DNA of 9,604 nt from CAXTTV01 sp964247295 (lineage in GTDB: Bacteria; Chloroflexota; Ktedonobacteria; Ktedonobacterales; Ktedonobacteraceae): the NCBI GenBank assembly GCA_964247295.1, contig CAXTTV010000187.1, positions 1 to 9,604 on the forward strand, read 5' to 3'. The notes beneath the pieces are model-generated. The model searched no databases. It was not told where the DNA came from and saw only the letters and a list, made by a program, of their open reading frames with translations. The position numbers and the translations under genes are program-made. Positions 6,943 to 9,604 of this stretch are shown piece after piece. Each line of letters starts with the position of its first letter. Position 1 is the first letter of the stretch.

Positions 6943-7572
6943 TTAGTTCAAACTTCCTTGATGTTGAGCAAGAAACGCGCGCAACTGTTTTTTTGCCCGC
7001 CCGAAGTACGTCTTGGCTGTACCGGAGGGAATATTTAGCACCTGACCGATCTCTGAGAAGCGAAGCTGTGCTGTATAGCGAAGCATCACCACCTGCTGAT
7101 ACTTAGGTGGAAGTGAATTGATCGCCATGAGAAGCGTCTTTTGAAGATCATGCTGTTCCAGAATCTCCTCAGGCAAAGGTTGGGTATCTGGAATATCGCC
7201 GAGTGGAGTCGCGCTCTCAGCGTTTTTATCATAATCTTCGAGTTGGGAGAAATAAATGATGTGACTTTGTTCACGACGTGTAGCATCAATACAACAGTTG
7301 TGAGCAACGGTCAGCAGCCAGGGCTTAAGGGGACGAGAGTAGTCAATGCCCGGCAGGTTCTGATAAAAGCGCATGAATACCTGTTGAGATATATCGCATG
7401 CCTGATCGTACTGACCTATAATATGATAGATATAATTGAAGACTGGAGTTTGATAGCGCGTAACCAACTTTTCAAAAGCCCTTTGATCTCCCTGAAGAAC
7501 CTGATCCGCCAGAACGGTATCTGAAATCTCGGGAAGGGTAGTGAGGCTTAAGAAATCTTTTGAGTGTAGCAT
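6943..7572 (-). CDS. ECF-type RNA polymerase sigma factor
   Basis: A sigma70-family factor of the extracytoplasmic-function type, containing only regions 2 and 4; it would direct RNA polymerase to a special set of promoters. From the preferred start it has 209 residues, a normal size. Region 2 covers about 21-102: a core-binding DISQQVFMRFY at 60-70 and the -10-recognising stretch WLLTVAHNCCIDATRR from 85. An acidic linker (about 110-143) leads to region 4 at about 145-202, with LPPKYQQVVMLRY and the helix-turn-helix SEIGQVLNIPSGTAKTYFGR that reads the -35 element. The ATG at 7572 is chosen because AAAGGA lies 7 bases upstream; a GTG at 7626 would add 18 residues unlike the family, its only ribosome-site-like sequence abuts the codon, and it would leave almost no leader from the candidate promoter. 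No anti-sigma gene follows within the visible sequence. The neighbour upstream on the same strand is an XRE-TPR regulator, 180 bases away. Target promoters are unknown. Confidence 0.9.
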   Translation of the reverse strand: MLHSKDFLSLTTLPEISDTVLADQVLQGDQRAFEKLVTRYQTPVFNYIYHIIGQYDQACDISQQVFMRFYQNLPGIDYSRPLKPWLLTVAHNCCIDATRREQSHIIYFSQLEDYDKNAESATPLGDIPDTQPLPEEILEQHDLQKTLLMAINSLPPKYQQVVMLRYTAQLRFSEIGQVLNIPSGTAKTYFGRAKKQLRAFLAQHQGSLN

Positions 7573-7579
7573 AACCAAA

Positions 7580-7585
7580 TCCTTT
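7580..7585 (-). promoter_or_regulatory. Ribosome binding site that decides the sigma factor start
   Basis: On the minus strand AAAGGA occupies 7585-7580, 7 bases before the ATG at 7572. This is ideal spacing and favours that ATG over the in-frame GTG at 7626, which has only a purine run directly abutting it. Confidence 0.6.
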
Positions 7586-7641
7586 ACGGAATTCTTGACA
7601 GAACAGGCTTTCTTCCACTCTATCACCTTTCTCTATTTTTT

Positions 7642-7670
7642 TCTATAGAATCTTTAGAAATTTTGGTTAA
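7642..7670 (-). promoter_or_regulatory. Candidate promoter of the sigma factor gene
   Basis: Read on the minus strand, TTAACC (7670-7665) and TATAGA (7647-7642) are 17 bases apart within an A/T-rich stretch. Both hexamers match the sigma70 consensus at 4 of 6 positions. The AAC in the -35 element is also typical of ECF-sigma promoters, so autoregulation by the encoded factor is a possibility. Transcription from near 7635 would give a leader of about 60 bases to the ATG at 7572. Confidence 0.42.
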
Positions 7671-7752
7671 GAAAAAAGTTCTAAGAATAAACTAAGGAAA
7701 AAGCCTTTTACAAAAAACTCTTTTGCCGAAAGGAGATCAAAGCCCTGTCCGC

Positions 7753-9462
7753 TTATTGAGAAGAGATAGTAGAGAAAAGATATATATTTTGAATCTGTTT
7801 TTGATAGTGCTTAAGAAAGGTTAGAAGAGTCACAGCATCATTTGTTTCCTGCCCGACTGAAAAACGTTCCTGGAGTATTATAATGCAGCGATCGCAAAGG
7901 TACAGTTGTTCCTGCCTTTTTTCTGGCATTGACAAAGAAAACGTCAGAGCGGACTGGAGGCATTGATTTGCCTGTTGGTAACAGGATTGGGAGAAAGATG
8001 AACTTGTTGAACTTTCGGCGAGTTCCTCACAGATTTGTGCGGAGGCCAGATAAAGCTCAGAGACGCTACTCAAAGACAGATCCTGTCCCAATAATAGTTC
8101 GGGGGCCGGGACATGAGGGATCGCGAGAGATGATTGGGACAGATACGGTCCCCAATTATCGAGAAGCTGCTGAATGAGCTCCGGAAGGTAATCCGGCTGC
8201 ATCAGAGCATCTAGAGTTCTTTGGCAAAGAGAAGAGGCAACCAGTAGATTGCGGGTTGCAGTGCTGGTATAGTTGCCAAACCGGGCTGTTTTTGCCTGCT
8301 GGAGATGGATCTGGACAAGCTGGGCCAGAGCTATCAAAGCGAGAGAGCGTTGATTAGGAGAAACTATCTTTGTTTGTTGAATAAAATTGAGCCAACCTAA
8401 GAGAACTTGCTGACACTGTTCCTCAGCATCTTTAAGAAGAGAGGCATTATGTGTAATCTTTTTCTGGCGTTTCCGTGCTCGTAGTCGTAGAGAGGCCTGG
8501 AGAGTCTCCGTCATCGCCAGTTGGAGGCGAGTTGTAGCCTCGTTGTAAAAATCTTTGCCTATTTGAGAGAGCATCCGGCTCTGTACAAGAAAACCAATAG
8601 CTTGCTGGGAATATTCTTCAAGCTGCTCCATAGGCAGGTCCTCATTTAAAAGTATTGCCTGATCCGCCATGTTCGTGATAAGCATCCGGGAGCAAAAACC
8701 CAGGCTTGCATAGAGAAGAGCGGTAGTTTTCACATCCTGCTGTGCTTGAAGAAGTTTTTCCGCTTGCTTATAATGATCAAAAGCCTGGGAATAGGCGCTC
8801 AAAAGCGCGCACGTTTCAGCGCAACGAAACTCAATCATAAAGTGGAGTGATGTTGAGTTCGTATAGAGACCGCTCTGAAGTAGATCCAGAGCTCGCAGAT
8901 AATAAACCAGGGCAGTAGGGTAAAACTGTTGCGATTGATAATTCAGACCAAGAGCATTTAGAATGAGTGGGTGATGGTGTTCGGGGGCCAGAGCCAAAGC
9001 TTTCTCTAAAGTTACAAGAGCCGAAGAAAAGTCCTGATTTTTCTGGGCAACCATGCCTGAGAGAAAATAAAAGTGAGCCTGCTGTGTTGTTGATAGATGC
9101 TCAAGCATCTGAAGAGGGATCTCAGGTATGTTATCGGGGAGAACGATGGAAGAGAGTGGTGCCTGATCGAAAATGGTATCTAGTAATTTCCAGAGTCCCC
9201 CTTCTTGAAGGGATAAGTTGGGATAATGGGAGTTGGAAGCAGTAGCTATATTCTGAAGCTCCTCTAGCTGCTGCGAGAAAAAGTTATGTGGTTGGCCTAA
9301 CTTGTCGGCAAAGAAGCGTAACGCCTGAGGAGAGGCAACCACCTTCCCAGACTCGACCGCGCTCACATAAGATTTTGAGAAACGATTATTGCCGAGTTCG
9401 GCCTGTGTTAACTCTTGTTTGCGGCGCAACCGTCGGATCTGTTCACCTAGAGGCATTTGCAT
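7753..9462 (-). CDS. XRE-family helix-turn-helix regulator with TPR-type helical repeat domain
   Basis: A predicted DNA-binding regulator of 569 residues from the ATG at 9462. The XRE/Cro-CI helix-turn-helix occupies about 4-62 (LGEQIRRLRRKQELTQAELG, then SKSYVSAVESGK as the recognition region, and ALRFFADKLGQPHNFF). The rest is almost entirely helical: clear TPR-like pairs at about 129-162 (ending LEKALALAPE), 165-198 and 206-241, then more diverged helices to the end. TPR domains bind proteins or peptides, so the protein probably senses a partner and switches DNA binding. The layout resembles peptide-sensing RRNPP regulators (PlcR, NprR), but it is longer and no propeptide gene is visible downstream, so that role is unproven. 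AGGAGG at 9479-9474 lies 11 bases before this ATG; a TTG at 9471 is only 2 bases from it and so unlikely. A 10-bp palindrome just upstream could be its own operator. The sigma factor gene follows on the same strand. Confidence 0.85.
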   Translation of the reverse strand: MQMPLGEQIRRLRRKQELTQAELGNNRFSKSYVSAVESGKVVASPQALRFFADKLGQPHNFFSQQLEELQNIATASNSHYPNLSLQEGGLWKLLDTIFDQAPLSSIVLPDNIPEIPLQMLEHLSTTQQAHFYFLSGMVAQKNQDFSSALVTLEKALALAPEHHHPLILNALGLNYQSQQFYPTALVYYLRALDLLQSGLYTNSTSLHFMIEFRCAETCALLSAYSQAFDHYKQAEKLLQAQQDVKTTALLYASLGFCSRMLITNMADQAILLNEDLPMEQLEEYSQQAIGFLVQSRMLSQIGKDFYNEATTRLQLAMTETLQASLRLRARKRQKKITHNASLLKDAEEQCQQVLLGWLNFIQQTKIVSPNQRSLALIALAQLVQIHLQQAKTARFGNYTSTATRNLLVASSLCQRTLDALMQPDYLPELIQQLLDNWGPYLSQSSLAIPHVPAPELLLGQDLSLSSVSELYLASAQICEELAESSTSSSFSQSCYQQANQCLQSALTFSLSMPEKRQEQLYLCDRCIIILQERFSVGQETNDAVTLLTFLKHYQKQIQNIYLFSTISSQ

Positions 9463-9492
9463 ATTCCCCAAGCCCTCCTAATAGAACATCAT

Positions 9493-9517
9493 GGAAATAT
9501 ATGGAAAATATATTTCC
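9493..9517. promoter_or_regulatory. Perfect 10-bp inverted repeat upstream of the XRE-TPR gene, candidate operator
   Basis: GGAAATATAT at 9493-9502 and its exact reverse complement ATATATTTCC at 9508-9517 flank a 5-base spacer, about 30 bases before the start codon of the XRE-TPR gene. The minus strand here carries TATATT (5 of 6 to the -10 consensus) in each arm, but no good -35 at proper spacing. Position and symmetry fit an autoregulatory operator for a dimeric repressor; that is an inference. Confidence 0.45.
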
Positions 9518-9604
9518 TTCATTGTATGTGCTTTCACAATGTGGGTCAAGGACATCTGTACGACATCAGGGCTATTTCATGCTAGCAAGGAAGGGGTCCA
9601 GGGA

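Noticed and set aside
7595..7600. Perfect TTGACA on the plus strand
   Set aside because: It sits within or just before the sigma gene on the opposite strand, has no good -10 at 17 bases, and no plus-strand gene follows.
7573..7626. N-terminal extension of the sigma factor from a GTG at 7626
   Set aside because: The ribosome site for the ATG at 7572 is far better, and the extra 18 residues do not resemble the start of the family.
7708..7740. Ten-codon TTG-initiated frame after the XRE-TPR gene, considered as a signal propeptide as in RRNPP systems
   Set aside because: No ribosome binding site, too short, and no secretion-type leader.
8967..9245. Plus-strand frame of 92 residues opposite the XRE-TPR gene
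   Set aside because: Antisense shadow without ribosome site or recognisable motif.

Overview
The window (9.6 kb, moderate GC) looks like chromosomal DNA from a soil-type bacterium. My best guess is Chloroflexota, class Ktedonobacteria. This rests on gene repertoire (a CheB with a C-terminal zinc-ribbon-like motif, a CheB/CheR/PAS fusion, an XRE-TPR regulator, an ECF sigma factor) and not on any marker gene, so it is an inference. I see no rRNA, tRNA, CRISPR array, transposase, phage gene or replication origin.

Layout: (1) about 202-1221, plus strand: a membrane-anchored alpha/beta hydrolase with a good sigma70-like promoter upstream. (2) 2350-1229, minus strand: a two-gene unit, a 63-residue two-helix membrane protein followed 24 bases later by a ribonuclease Z-type metallo-beta-lactamase. 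It is convergent with the hydrolase, and only 7 bases separate the stops. (3) 2596-6750, plus strand: a stand-alone CheB-type methylesterase with intact catalytic triad, then a 1007-residue fusion with a degenerate CheB-like domain, a CheR methyltransferase with its key motifs intact, a PAS domain, a long heptad coiled coil and two more PAS-like domains. A strong promoter lies just before the first of the two genes. (4) 9462-6943, minus strand: an XRE helix-turn-helix protein with a long TPR-rich region, then an ECF-type sigma factor with its own candidate promoter. A long imperfect hairpin sits between blocks 3 and 4, where transcription converges.

How the genes may work together: block 3 looks like a receptor-modification module. 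The CheR part would add methyl groups to glutamates, and the separate CheB with a full triad would remove them. The CheB-like part fused to CheR has lost the catalytic His (Pro in its place) and Asp (Glu in its place), so it is probably a structural or docking domain. No chemoreceptor, CheA, CheW or response regulator is present in the window, so the target is unknown. Block 4 is purely regulatory; no anti-sigma factor is visible beside the sigma gene. Blocks 1 and 2 are metabolic or housekeeping genes with no evident tie to the others.

Nothing here is clearly a new defence or mobile system. The features most worth a second look are the pseudo-CheB/CheR fusion paired with an intact CheB, the hairpin at 6825-6887, the palindrome before the XRE-TPR gene, and the orphan sigma factor.
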